DNA of 64,000 nt from Nectonema munidae (GCA_030549495.1 JAUIRK010000022.1:124001-188000), one strand, 5' to 3'. Shown: positions 47,701 to 60,231, numbered from the stretch's first letter. Numbers and translations: made by a program. The notes: a model not told the origin generated them from the letters alone.

Positions 47701-50700
47701 AAAAATATAAACGAAAATTTACTCATCCGTTTTTATTAATCTTTTCTTTTTAAAACGTTCATTCCAGAATTAAAAAGGCTAATTAAAATTATCCCAACAT
47801 CTAAATTTAATTCTAAAAAGGAAACAATTCTGATTCCATGAGATAAAGAGTTAAAAACTTCCAACTTTTTATTCAACAAAGTATAATATATGAAAGTTCA
47901 GCAATTGTTTAGCCCAATGCGTTATTCTTAGAGCATGTGAAGTATGGAATTCAAAGTTTAAAAGATTTAAACCCAATTATATCAATAAAGTATGAAAATT
48001 TTAAAATATATCTAAATATGATAAGATATAGCTTATATAGAAAGCATAAAAATTAACTTATATGTAAACGAAGCATATTTTATGAGTTTTTATTAAATTT
48101 TTAATATTTAAATAAAGTACAATCATAAAAAGCGGTCTCTCTCGCTTTATAATATACCTTATAAATTCTTTATTATGTTCTCTCTATTTCACGAATGTTA
48201 CATTTAGAATATCTTAATTTACTCATATGTCATTTTTTGCATAACATTCAATTTCTCTGAATTATTTGCCAAAAACGTATCTTTTCTTTCTAGATAAAAT
48301 CATATAAAACTCTAAATAAATAAAATTAAAGGCATCAATCTAACTTATAATATAAAATATTGGCATTTGTGAATTCCCTTATCCCTTGCTTTGAAAAGAG
48401 TGACTGGAATATTTTATAGTCAACCAATAAATATTTGCTTTACTAAAATAAAAGTAGAGTTCACTTTCATGTGTTTAGTCTTTATTTGTATTAAAATTAG
48501 GCTTTTATTAAAGCAATAAGTAATTTTTATTTAATTTATTTTTGTTGTTTTATAGTTTGTTTCAGAAACGTGAAGTGGAATTTAACTTAAGCTACAAATT
48601 TCAATATTTTTAGTTGATAAAAATTTTAATGATAATCTATTATTTCAAAGAGCAAAATTTAAATCCATAGATTTTACTTATAATAATTTGATGTAAAATA
48701 TTCATCAAAACTATAATATAAACATAAAAACAAGGTCAACACTTCAAAGCTTTTAACACTTGATTGTATTTCTTGAAATCACTTTTCTCCAACAGAAAGT
48801 TAAAGTGGGATAAAAATTTTAAGATACCAAAAAATTAAGGAAACCTTGAAGAACAATTAATGACAATTAAGTAAAAAATTTTTTTTGTCATTCGACGAAT
48901 TAACTTAGAAATATGGCTTTACTCCTAATTTATCTAAAGTTTCCCTCTAACTTGAAGTTAGAGCTAAAAATGCTGACATTCCTTTACATTATATTGATGG
49001 AGAAAACTTTTTGCTTTAAATCTCAATTCAACTATAAATAAAATACTATTAGATGCCAATAGACATGATTACCGTTTATAATATCCTTCATGGAAAGATG
49101 CTCATCAACTCTAGAATTTTACCTGATTTTTCAAAAAGAAACCAAAGATTCCACTCTCAAAAATTCCATTTTGTAAAAAGACCTATTTAAGAAGATTTTT
49201 CTATGAAAGAATGATTAAATGACGGAAATTTCAAAAAATGAAAGAACGTCCATAGATTTTTGCATAGAAATGAACGATAAATATGGTGTTTTCCTTTTAA
49301 AGATTATATGGAGGTATTTTTTTAAAATTATGAATTTCTGATATTAAAAATTTGCTTAAAACATTGAATGTGAGATTTGGGTAGACTTTGGTTTTTTAAT
49401 GATGTCAAAACGAAAACATTGATATTTTATTTAGCTGAAATATTTGAAAATTAACAGCTTTAAATGTGGAACTTTAAGTACGCCAGAAAACTCTCATTGA
49501 TTGCAAACAATTTGTTATTTTTTTTGTTCGTACATTGGCATATTCAAATCCTCAAATTCAAGAAAAAAGCTTCCTATCAGCAGCTATCATACTCAATTAC
49601 TCCAAATCCTTTATGACACCTTAAAATTATACATCAGCCAGCATTTTGGTTAAATTTTCCATGTCCTAGCTTAAAGTTGAGAACCGTGATATATAGGCAC
49701 ATATATATATATATATATATGTGGGAAATATATATTGTGTAATATTATAATAATAGAGGCACTATCAACTTTTCTTATATTTCAAATTTATTACAGGATA
49801 TCAAAAGGCTGTTTATGTGAAATTTGAAAGAAATGAGATTAAATGAACTGATAATAATTGTTTATTATGTGTTATTCATTGATAAAAAAAGGTAAATACA
49901 CCACAAGCTTCACATTTCACCCTTTTTTATGTGAAGATCTAGCAGTGTGTCATGTGTTTACACATTTTTTCAGTTGATATTCATAAATTTAGAGCTTCCA
50001 AGTAAAACGACTTTCTTTATTTTTTTTATATCAATTTCTCCGATTAATAAGATGACTACATTTTAGTTATAAAATCGGGCAAACATATTTATTCACTGAA
50101 AGTTGCTAATTCAAGCAACGCCTTTTTTCAGAATTTTTAAACAAATTCTTGCATATATCTTGAAAAAATACTTTGAAAATTTCCCGCTTTAACTATATAA
50201 TATTACTTTATACAATGTTCGTATAAATACTTTAAACTGCATTTTTAAGTTAGATCTCCTTATTGCAGTTTTGATAAAACTTTGGAATCTAACTTATCCA
50301 AAAATAAAAATAGAAGCTTGCATAGTGTACTTTACCTTTGTTATACAGTTTTTAAATTAAATTTTATAATTATAAATTTCGTGAATAAACTGCTCATAAC
50401 CTTTTTTAAAGAAAGAATCTCAAGTGAGTTGTGAACATTTTAATTTTTAATATAAATTTTTTTTTTGTATAAATTACTAAATTAAATTAAAAAATATTAT
50501 AATTAGAAGATAAAAAACAATACTTTTTCCTTAAATAATCCTCCATTTTCTTTTGTTTTAGATTATTTTGATTTCGTTTGTGTAATAAATCTTTTATAAA
50601 ATGTAGTTATTGCAGAATTTTTTGATTTTTCTAACTTTCTGTATGACGCTAAGATTTTTGCTCAAAATAAAGTGTAAGTGGATCTACTCATTTTGATTCT

Positions 50701-51060
50701 TGTATTACACTTAGTTTTTCACAATATGTTATCATTCTTCATTTTCCGTTTCGTCTTCACTTTCATCAAAGCTGATATTAAAAATTTAGAATTTTATTTC
50801 AATCAAAATATTTTTTTAATAAAATTTTACAAAAATGTAAAAATACATGGTATTGAAAAAATAATTTTTTTCCTTAGTCTGTATTTCCGAATATATAAAA
50901 TTTTTATTCCAAAATTTTGTCACAAACATTTTTGTTCGAATAATGAAGTTTCCGAATTATCAAGTTCCTGTTTATTTAAGCCTGCATGTATTTATCAATT
51001 AAAATTTAAATGGATTTATAAATTTTAAACATAAAATTGCATGATTTATAGAAATATGTA
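47701..51060. other. AT-rich gene desert downstream of engrailed
   Basis: Only simple repeats are visible, such as the AT run at 49697-49722. The open frame at 50678-51028 is T/F/I-rich and looks like chance. Confidence 0.4.
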
Positions 51061-51210
51061 AAATATGTTTTTAGCGAATGCTAGGGGATCGATGCTCCGG
51101 CTTCGATACAACAAGGTCTTTTTGTTTCAATTCGGGTTCTTTCACATAGTTAAACAGAGCCGATGTATTTGTTCCTTTTCAATTAAGATACCCGAACGAC
51201 ATTTATCTTT
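51061..51210. other. GC-richer island downstream of engrailed
   Basis: This stretch (GGGGATCGATGCTCCGGC and following) is clearly less AT-rich than the kilobases on either side and has no open frame. It could be a conserved non-coding element or a decayed repeat, and I cannot tell which. Confidence 0.3.
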
Positions 51211-51808
51211 ACCAAAATAGAAAAAAATATAGTTATTAAACGAAGATCCGATGATAGTAGATGGTTAAGTTAGACTTTTATAAGGTAATTCGTACTACAT
51301 TGAATTACTAATAAAAACTTGTTTTCCTCAAATTAATTAATATTTATGTACACAAGTAGTATAAATAACAATGTTTTATCCTCAATCGTGTCACACAAGA
51401 AGTTTTCACAATAGGGTAACTTTTGTTTCATTTTTTTTTGTTAATTTGCTTTATAGCTGCTGTTTTGCGCGTATCGTTCTTAAATTGATCACAAATGCTT
51501 TGTACTACTCATCCCTTTTTCAGTAAAACTTTTGAAAGACAATTAAACAAATAAAGTAGAGCTTAAAATAAATTTGTCTTTATCAAGTTAAAATACTTAA
51601 TTTATAATAAAAGCATTTAACATCTTCTACTACATTAAGTATTTTGTTTGAAGCTGTACTTTTTTGTTTGTTAATTTTATTTTCTGATTTAAACTAATTA
51701 ATTCTTTTACCCTCGAATATAATTAGGCGACCCATGTTGGAATAAACATCCACACTTTAAAAATCACAGTTCTGAAGGATATCAATTGAAATATCAATAG
51801 GAAATATA

Positions 51809-51814
51809 TTTATT
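51809..51814 (-). promoter_or_regulatory. candidate polyadenylation signal of the engrailed gene
   Basis: AATAAA on the minus strand about 130 nt downstream of the engrailed stop codon. Confidence 0.45.
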
Positions 51815-51944
51815 TCTCTATCGTACACATAATTCAGGCTTCTTCCATTTTATCCCTCACTTTTGCTATAAATGACAGTGTTTCTGCTTTTAGCAGGCAA
51901 TGCACAAAAAAGATATGATCTAGTGCGCCACGCCCCCTTAAGCA

Positions 51945-52252
51945 TCAGTAATTGGCGGAAGAGTAGTTTCTGTGGTTGTACAAGCCGTAGAGGTGGAGCA
52001 TGGCAGCAAGATTGGAGTTGTTGCCAAGTTCTTTCTTCTTCTTTGCGCGCTTGTTCTGAAACCAAATTTTGATTTGACTCTCACACAACCCCAAATCATC
52101 TGCCAGTCGTTTACGCTTCGGCTCGCTGATGTATCGACTTTCTTCGAATTCCAACTTCAGGCGATTCAGCTGATCTGATGTGAATGCTGTTCTTGGCCTC
52201 TTTTCATCCTTCTTTTCAATTTGATCTCCCTTCTTGCATCGTTTAGCTCTTG
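51945..52252 (-). CDS. en: engrailed-class homeobox protein, terminal exon
   Basis: A segment-polarity and neural transcription factor acting in the nucleus. The exon encodes a complete 60-residue homeodomain starting [10 protein letters not shown], with helix 3 [12 protein letters not shown] (Q50, N51). It is preceded by GPRAKRCKK (EH3-like basic region) and followed by [13 protein letters not shown], the EH5 motif specific to engrailed/invected proteins. The splice acceptor is ATTTAG directly before GTCCAAGA. This splits the Gly codon before PR, where engrailed genes typically have an intron, so the exon should begin at 52252. The stop is TGA at 51947-51945. The EH1 and EH2 exon was not found upstream in this window. 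Helix 1-2 residues ([31 protein letters not shown]) are somewhat diverged from insect engrailed but within range for crustaceans. Confidence 0.95.
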
Positions 52253-52489
52253 GACCTAAATTCATTTAAAGCATACTATAGTTGGTGAGTAAAACCACGA
52301 CTTTAAGAGTTGGGAATAAAGATTTTAAAAATAATAATTCTGCAACTTTGTTCTATCACTGAATATAATTTCTATTAAACTGAGTTACAACCAGTTCAGT
52401 ATAAAATAATTATATAAAATACCTTATAATATTTTTTTTAGTATAAAAGATTATTTATAATTTTTCTACTATTTAATAATACTAGTGGC

Positions 52490-52610
52490 AGATATCCTAA
52501 TTCCTAGTGGTAGGAGCGTAGGGTATTGATCCAGATGGTCTGGGTTCGATTCCCAATCGTGACCATCATTACCAATCTGCCCAGCTATGGAAGACAAATA
52601 AAAAAATATT
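52490..52610 (+). repeat. tRNA-derived SINE or tRNA pseudogene
   Basis: An A-box-like AGTGGTAGGAGCG (52506-52518) and a perfect B box GGTTCGATTCC (52543-52553) lie at tRNA spacing, and TGGG/CCCA forms the T-stem. The acceptor and anticodon stems do not pair, so it is not a working tRNA. A non-tRNA tail follows (CTGCCCAGCTATGGAAGAC), ending in an A-rich run, as in SINEs. It lies about 240 bp upstream of the engrailed exon, presumably in the intron. Confidence 0.6.
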
Positions 52611-52689
52611 TACATGAAGATTCTTTTACGCTATTAGATTTTATTTTTTAAATTTGATGTATTAATACTTAGTTAACCATAAAATACTT

Positions 52690-53016
52690 CCTCCGTTTTC
52701 CTCAAGGATTCAAAAAAAGCATCAGAGCATAAAGGGTCGCCACAAAAAACGCTTGCGAAAAAAACTTTTTCTCTAATAGAATTGTTAATGACTGGAACAG
52801 TCTTCCTGCTGATGTTATAAACTCCCCTTCATTAAACGTATTCAAGAAACGCCTGGATAACTTCTGGGAAAATATGTTGTATGATTAAGTCTTTACTCTT
52901 GTATTCTTGTTTTCCATATTTACCAATTATAATGTTCCACACATTGATGCAATTACCACAAGCAAAATGGCCTTTTTTCGCTTAATAAAATTATGTTAAA
53001 TTATGTTATGTTATAA
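52690..53016 (+). mobile_element. LINE 3' fragment (CR1/Jockey-like)
   Basis: Reads FLNRIVNDWNSLPADVINSP, then SLNVFKKRLDNFWENMLYD and a stop. The 3' UTR ends GGCCTTTTTTCGCTTAATAAAATTATG with further TTATG repeats, matching the ends at 23057 and 27475. The coding part is intact over its ~60 codons, so this truncated copy may be relatively young. Confidence 0.85.
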
Positions 53017-53600
53017 AATTACTCCAATATTTCCTTATGAGGTATTCTAAGACATTTTATACTTCACTACTCATACCTCGATAAAATTATTACACATTTA
53101 AACGCGAATTATGACAAAAAATCTTTAAATGTGTTAAGTGTCAACTTATCTATATATACTTAATATATGCAGTATATAAACTATTAGTTGTCATTATTAG
53201 ATCTTGTCTTATGAGACTTGAATATTAAGTTTTTTTGAATTAGTAAATAGTTCAACGAGAAATTAATTGCATTTATTGTTTCAAAATTTATCATTTATAT
53301 TATTTTTGTCTCTATCTCATCCAAAGAACTTGCATAACTTGAGTTATCTGAATTTCAGGACATCAATCTTTTAAATTTGAGTAAAAATATCTTCAAGTCA
53401 AATTTTTGAATTTTTTCTGTCAATAACTTGTAAATTGTGTTTCAATTCGCTGAAGAGAATTATATCTCATTTAATTATTAAGATTGGCACGTTTAGTTTG
53501 AAAAATTCTAATATAAAATAGCTTTTTTTATCAAATTATTTTTAAATCAAAGTAGAAGTAAGTAGAATTAATAATTTTGCTCCTTTTCTTTCTGTTTTTT
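53017..53600. other. AT-rich spacer between two LINEs
   Basis: Nothing recognised. Confidence 0.4.
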
Positions 53601-56600
53601 CTTCTTCTCATATATTGAAATCGAAGTTTACTACTTCAAAAAATAAGTGTATAAATCCTAGCATCTCGATGGATCATAATTGGGTTTGTTTCAATCGTAA
53701 AAATAAGACATCAAAAATGTTGAAGTGTAGCTCATGTCTCAATTGGTTATGCCACAAAAGTCAAAATGTTTCTGATGAAATATTAAATGTTATAGAAATG
53801 TGGGAATATTTTGGAATTCGCTGTTTCTGAATTGTTTGTAGAAAGAATGATGCATTTAATCTAAAATAAGTTATCAATAAAGTTAATAAAGATTTTTTTG
53901 TCATTTAGAAAGAAAAATGAAAAACAATGAAGTGAACAAGAAATCAAGAAATCTCAACAAAAATAAGTGATGTTTTTGAGCATAGCACATATCTTGCCAA
54001 AACAGTTAAATTGTATCACGCCATGTTGAAGGAAAAACTTAGGAACTTGATTGAGAAAGTTTCTCAAAGGCCAGCGACAAATTCAGTTCTTATCTTCTTC
54101 TTCTTTTCCGTATTTTCTACAAATACTACAAAATACATTGCAATATTAACACAAAGCATTAACGAGCTGAACAGTGAAAGTCAAGGAATTTCTTGATTTA
54201 AACTTGAAAGCTTTTATTTCTTGATCAGATAAACATAAAGCACCTAACGCGTCTTGTAAGAATCAAGGATGATGAAGTTGTTGATACGAATTCGGATTTC
54301 CTATGGAAACCCTCCTGAAAAATTATCCGTCATCAGTGCCTTGCCCCTTTTAAAAAATACTCCTGATAACTTTAAAAAAATTTACATTTCCAATGACTTT
54401 AATCTCAAAGAAAGGGAAAAAATTAACTCTCTTTATAATTCTCTGAAAGAATTTCGGGAACTTAAATTAATCAATCATAAAAAAATCATAAAAAAAGTTT
54501 GTCACTCAAATTTTACATAGGAGAGCAAGAGCATGGTAAAGTCAAAACAACTAATTCTTTCTTCAAAACCACATAAAGTACCATCAACATACTACCAACA
54601 ATATATTATCTATTTTTTATACTATTTTCAATCAACTTTCTCTTAAATTGATTGAACTTTGATTTATTATATTATTGAAATAAAGCATTCAGACTTAATT
54701 CTCATAACTGAAGTTCTTCTAAAAAATGCTGGTAGATATCCTGCAAACCCGTGTAATTATTTTATGAAAAACTTTACAATGTTCAAAAATTTTGGCCATG
54801 TAACCAATACCGTCTTCAAGAAAAGAGGAATTATTATTATCTGCAACCCTATTTTCAGAATGAAAATAGTTCTCTCCCCTTTTGTTCCTTTTATACGCAA
54901 TACATTGCTTTGGAAATCAAAAATAGAAGCAAAAACATTATTACATACTGCATCTATCTGCATCTATATGAGACCTAGATTGTCTCATACAAATCAACTT
55001 TTCCTACGGTTAAATCTCCTCAAGATACATGATATTTTCCATCAAAAAGTTGGTGTTTTTCTTTTATCAAATCTCAACTCAAATCACAGATTATTTCTGA
55101 ATCTCATCACCTATACTATTAAGACTACCTATTCGTTGAGATTTCCAATTGTAGTCAACAAGCCAAACTACAGACTAGCCTCCTCTAAATTGTCTGTCAG
55201 ATTTAAAGTTGTAAGTTTTTATGAAAACCATAGATGGTTGTTAGGCGAATGTGATAATTCGATTCCTAAGTTTAAAGTTATATCAAGACTCTGGTTCCTC
55301 TCTCAATACCTCTCTCTTCCTTCTTGCTCTAACAAATTTTGCTTTGTTTGTTCCACATATTAGTGTACTACCATTTGATTATTTATATACATGTGTTTTT
55401 ATCATTTTATTATATTTTTTAAACTAGTTTTTGTGGGATTACTTTAACGGTTTTCTACAAACTACTGTAATCCACACACACAGCTTTACATAAGTTTTAG
55501 TTATAATATTATTGCATATAGATAGATTTTTTTTTTTTCCTCGAACATATTGTTTTTCTCAAATAAATTACTTACTTACTTACTATAGAAGACGATCAGC
55601 CAACTATTCTTACTCAACTCAAAAAATACTCCATCCTTTTTCCTGTTTTCTAAATGTAGCCTGTTCTTCATTGATAACTTCAAATGTCTTTCGATTTTTA
55701 TAACAACTAGAAAAAATTCTCCTGAAGATAAGTTTTTTGAATTCTTAGTTTCGAACAATTTATCTCAATTGGTTCATGAAGCAACAAGCATATTTCACTC
55801 TGGAAAAGAAAGTACTAGAGAAAGAAACTAATTCTTCTGCTGATATTACACATCTTATTCTTTTACCATCACTACCCGGCGCTGTGATCATTACTCCATT
55901 ATATTTGATATTTCCTATAAAACCAAATTATTTTCTTCTACCTCAAACGACAACACAGCAAAATCTGAAAAGATGTTTAGTTTTCAATTAACTTTTTAAT
56001 AAAGATAATCTTAATAAAAAGTATATGAAGATTAAAGATCCTCTATTTTGGTCACAATTTATATAATCTTCGAATGCCATAATGCATGATAAAAAAAATT
56101 TATTGAAAAAAATATTTCATTGAACATAAGGGACAAGCCTAAAATTTTTTGGATATATTTGGATACCTTGAATAAAAGAAGCTCTGACTTAAATCTTTTA
56201 ATCGATAAAGATTGAAATTCTGCAAAATCCGATATCGAAGGAGCTTTGAGTTAATTTTTTTCTTCAGTTTTTTCAGGCTATCAATAACAACCACGAAAAG
56301 ACAAGCCTAATTTACATTATTTTCCTCCATTGACAACTTACAATCATACATATTAAAAGAATTGTTCTATCTTTTACAACCTCCTTCGATTTTTAAACTC
56401 TCTTTAAAAGAAGAAATTCTGGCTATGGCCTGGAAAATAGCATTAATTGTTCATGTTTATAAAAACTCCGACACTAACCTTGGCTCAAATAAGAAACCAA
56501 TCAGCCTAACACCAGTCCTGTCAAAAATTCCGAATCCCTTATCTCTGAAAATGTTCTCTCTTACTTATAAGTCAACATTTGTGTTATCACTCTTCAATCT

Positions 56601-57830
56601 GGGTTCTTTAAGAAAAAGCCAAGAAAAATCCAGTTATTGGAGTTTCTATGGCTGTAGTTCTAGAAAACAATGTCACCATTGATGTTTTAAACTTTGATTT
56701 CGAAAGGCGTTTGACAAGGTTACACAGTTGATTGTTTGAGAATTTGGAGGGCTATGGGATGAACACCAAAATTGTCAAATGGATTATAAGTTTCCTGACT
56801 AATAGACTGGCTAACTCATCTTGGCATTAAAGGTAGTATAATTGGCCTATTATTATTTAAAAAATATATAAAAATGACTTCTCAAAATTTACTGCGTGTC
56901 AACTTATAACGTCAAATTGACACCTCAAACAGATCTTTCCACTTTGTAAAAATGGTGTAAAATTTGGCGGATCGACATTAATATCTCTAAAATCTAAATG
57001 TAATCATCTTAAAATTGATTCCAAAAATAACTTCATTTACTACTTAGCAGGGCAGATGTAAAGGGCGTTCAGCAAATAAACGATTTAGTCATGATGATGC
57101 TCTCAAAGTTAAACTTTACTTTTCAAAACTTATTTGGAAAGCCTATTCTTTATTTCATCTTGTGCATATTACTCTACTTCTTTTGATGCTACGATAGCTA
57201 CACCACTATATAATGCCCTAATAAGACTTATTCTCGACGACAGTGACGTGATACCACACCCAACCTGCAATAAAGTTAAGAAAGCACTAGAAAATTACTA
57301 AGATGTATAACCAAAAAAGTAAAAGGATTCGAAAAATTGAACTATGATGAAAGACAACGTGCATTGTCCTTACCATCTCTGTTGTACAAATAAAAGCGAA
57401 TTGATACGAGTACTGGTGATAATAGTATTAACAAAAAAATGGATCTCAATCATAACGTCTTACCTACCTTCTCTCAAAGAAGTCAAAGAATGCACCACAA
57501 AAAGTTTATAAAAACAAGATGCAGAATGCGCCTTTATAAAGCTTCTTTTCAGCTGAATTTATTAATGATTGGAACAGCCTACCTGATCATGTTATATATT
57601 CTCCCTCTTTGCATAGCTTTAAGAAGCGCCTTGATTACTTCTGAAAAGACAAGATGTTTAATTTTTCTTAGCAAAATTTCCTATATTTTTTTTCCTTCTA
57701 CTTTTAATTATTATTTGCAATGCTACCATGAATCATATGCACTTCACTTTCCTTTATTGTTTGATGGGAATTTAACAAGCTTTTTAGCCTTTTCCTTTTT
57801 TTGCTTTATGCTGTGTTATGTTATGTAAGG
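53600..57830 (+). mobile_element. LINE (CR1/Jockey-like), near full length but decayed
   Basis: Parts in order: an ORF1 PHD-like finger (HNWVCFNRK, then LKCSSCLNWLCHKS; 53660-53830), an ORF1 RNA-binding segment (NFKKIYISNDFNLKEREKIN; 54269-54520), an endonuclease region (HSDLILITEVLLKN, KKRGIIIICN; 54659-56000), an RT segment (WKIALIVHVYKNSD, KPISLTPVLSKI; 56362-56560), a FDFRKAFDKV-like piece near 56695, LEKLLRCITKKVKGFE near 57285-57330, and a C-terminal piece ending near 57780. The 3' end has TTATGCTGTGTTATGTTATG. It has many stops and frame changes. At 55562-55590 AAATAAATTACTTACTTACT looks like the tail of a different retroelement, so a small insertion may sit near 55330-55590. Confidence 0.8.
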
Positions 57831-57920
57831 CAAACTCAAAGAGGAAATACAGTATTTCAATTAGTCAAACGATTCATTATATTTGACATAGATATCAGCT
57901 TGCAATATAAATGTAGATAA

Positions 57921-58046
57921 CACTGGTCAACAAATTTTTATTTTTTTTCTTTGGCAGACCATCTAGGAGTGTTTTCTGGGGTTTTGAAGGTCGCTGATTA
58001 CGAATATAACATTGGTTTTGTCTGATTGGCTCTAGTTTAGAAGATA
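57921..58046 (+). repeat. left TIR of the CACTG-ended transposon
   Basis: Starts CACTGGTCAACA and ends near TTGGCTCTAGTTTAGAAGAT. The inverted partner is at 60232-60352. Confidence 0.9.
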
Positions 58047-58221
58047 CTGATAGCCTCAAATAAGCCTAAACTGCTAAAATTCTCCCTGAAATACTTCAAT
58101 ATAGAAGCAGTAAATAATAATATCAGAAAATACATAATAATTATTATGTATGTAGTGTTTTTAAAACAGTATTTAAGAATTTTCTTTTTAATTCTTTTCC
58201 TTTTTTATTCCAGAGTTGAAA

Positions 58222-59928
58222 ATGAGTTCCAGAGAGAAAATGAGTTCTTCTAAAAGACGTTGTAGATATGAACCGGATGTCTTTTGTTACATCTGTGGAC
58301 AGTATATGATGGCACAACAAAAGAGGAATATTACAGACTTTGTCAAGAGGGCGTACAAAGCATACTTCGATATGAAACTAGGTGACCAAGATAAGTCTTG
58401 GGCCCCACATATGGTGTGCAAAACCTGTGTAGAAAGTCTCCGCGGTTGGACCAATGGTAAGCTGAAGTTGAAGTTTGCTGTACCAATGGTGTGGAGAGAG
58501 CCCAAGAATCATTTTGATGACTGCTACTTCTGTATCAATGATATGACGGGGTTTAACAAGCACAAGAAAGCAAATTGGCAGTATCCGAGCCTGGATTCTG
58601 CTATCCGTCCTGTTGCGCACTCTGAGGATCTACCTGTGCCTGTTTTCACCAGTCTGCCTGAAATCGATGAAACCGAAGAGATTCCAGCTGATCTTTCAAT
58701 ATCAAGTGGTGATAGCTGTAGTGACTATGAAGAACCCTCAAATGGCCCTCAGCTTTTCAATCAATCTGAACTTAATGACCTAGTGCGAGACTTTTGTTTG
58801 TCGAAGGAGCAGTCTGAAGTTCTTGCATCACGACTCCAAGAGAAAAACATTCTTGATTCTGGCACAAAAGTAACATACTATAGGACAAGGGAAGGCAGCT
58901 TGCTTCGTTTCTTTTCTAAAGAAGATGACCTGGTCTTTTGTAATGACGTTTCTGCACTTCTTAACTGCATGGGGATCTCGTCATATGACCCAGCAGATTG
59001 GCGTCTCTTTATAGATAGCTCGAAATCAAGTCTAAAAGTTGTACTTTTGCATAATGGCAATAAGTTTGCTCCTGTACCAATTGGCCATTCTACCAAGATG
59101 AAAGAAGAGTATGATGGTATCCAATTTGTTCTTGAAAAACTAAATTACAACACTCATAAATGGCTGATTTGTGTGGACTTGAAAATGGTGAATTTTCTGC
59201 TTGGTCAGCAAAGTGGGTACACAAAGTATCCCTGCTTTCTTTGTTTGTGGGATAGCAGAGCAAGAAACCAGCACTGGAGAAGGGAGAACTGGCCAGAACG
59301 AGAAAGTCTCGAAGTCGGCACAGCCAACGTCATCAATGAGCCTTTGGTACCCAGGGATAGAATCATCTTCCCTCCATTGCACATAAAACTAGGGCTCATG
59401 AAGCAGTTTGTTAAGGCGTTGAACAAAGATGGGGATTGCTTCAAGTACATATGCAGGCAATTTCCAGGTCTTTCCATCGAAAAAGCTAAAGGTGGCATCT
59501 TCGATGGACCTCAGATTCGAACGCTCATGAGGGATTCTGACTTCACTAATCATATGAACAGGGTTGAGTTAAATGCTTGGGTGTCCTTCACAGATGTAGT
59601 GACAAACTTTTTGGGAAATCACAAAGCTGATAATTACAAGCAATTGGTCCGTAAGATGCTTACTGCATACGAAAAACTAGGGGCAAATGTGAGCATTAAA
59701 GTTCATTTCTTGTTTAGCCACCTCGACAGATTTCCTGGTAATCTTGGTGATTACAGTGAGGAGCAAGGAGAGAGATTCCATCAAGACATCAAAACAATGG
59801 AAGAGAGGTATCAAGGCAAATGGGATGAGCACATGATGGCAGACTACTGCTGGAACCTTTTGAGAGACTGTCCGAAAGTTGCTCACAAGCGAAAATCGTA
59901 TAAACGTCAATTTCACTTTTGTGAATAA
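58222..59928 (+). CDS. transposase of the CACTG-ended element, 568 residues
   Basis: ATG at 58222 follows a pyrimidine tract ending TTATTCCAG (58213), so a spliced 5' leader is likely. The frame is open to TAA at 59926. Numbering from this Met, cysteine pairs C22/C25 (FCYIC), C66/C69 (VCKTC) and C101/C104 (DCYFC) suggest N-terminal zinc binding, resembling zf-AD spacing. An acidic linker covers about 145-175. The second half looks like an RNase H-fold transposase: D265 (RLFIDSSK), D319 (WLICVDLKM), then C338-x2-C341 (YPCFLC), and E514/E517 in SEEQGERFHQD. D, D, a C-x2-C insert and a late Glu are the layout described for CMC transposases, but residue roles are my inference. I recall many arthropod genomes encoding close relatives with no named function (conserved PHMVCKTCVE, MVWREPKNHFDDCYFC, GYTKYPCFLCLWDSR, KTMEERYQG). 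Lying between matched TIRs, it is almost surely the element's transposase. Confidence 0.88.
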   Translation: MSSREKMSSSKRRCRYEPDVFCYICGQYMMAQQKRNITDFVKRAYKAYFDMKLGDQDKSWAPHMVCKTCVESLRGWTNGKLKLKFAVPMVWREPKNHFDDCYFCINDMTGFNKHKKANWQYPSLDSAIRPVAHSEDLPVPVFTSLPEIDETEEIPADLSISSGDSCSDYEEPSNGPQLFNQSELNDLVRDFCLSKEQSEVLASRLQEKNILDSGTKVTYYRTREGSLLRFFSKEDDLVFCNDVSALLNCMGISSYDPADWRLFIDSSKSSLKVVLLHNGNKFAPVPIGHSTKMKEEYDGIQFVLEKLNYNTHKWLICVDLKMVNFLLGQQSGYTKYPCFLCLWDSRARNQHWRRENWPERESLEVGTANVINEPLVPRDRIIFPPLHIKLGLMKQFVKALNKDGDCFKYICRQFPGLSIEKAKGGIFDGPQIRTLMRDSDFTNHMNRVELNAWVSFTDVVTNFLGNHKADNYKQLVRKMLTAYEKLGANVSIKVHFLFSHLDRFPGNLGDYSEEQGERFHQDIKTMEERYQGKWDEHMMADYCWNLLRDCPKVAHKRKSYKRQFHFCE

Positions 59929-60231
59929 AATATTGTTTTGTGTGTTCATTGTAACTAAGAATCTAGTGTATAATAAATGCTTTGCATTAAAATTCAGTAA
60001 ATTTTTAGCAAATTTTTTGTATATTCTCGAAATCTATGAAAAGTGTTCAGTTATTATAGGATAAATGAAATGATGTTATATCTAACTTAACTTGTTAGAT
60101 TGAGATTTTACACTGTCTTTGTGGTTTTAGATTATCATAAAAATCAATATCTGACATTTTTGCACTATTTAGCCGTTTTTTGTACGTTTAGTTATGGTCG
60201 CGAATGGGTGATTTCAGACGAACGACCCCCC

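Noticed and set aside
50678-51028. 116-codon open frame downstream of engrailed
   Set aside because: Composition is dominated by F, I, K and N as expected from AT-rich DNA. No motif or splice context was recognised.
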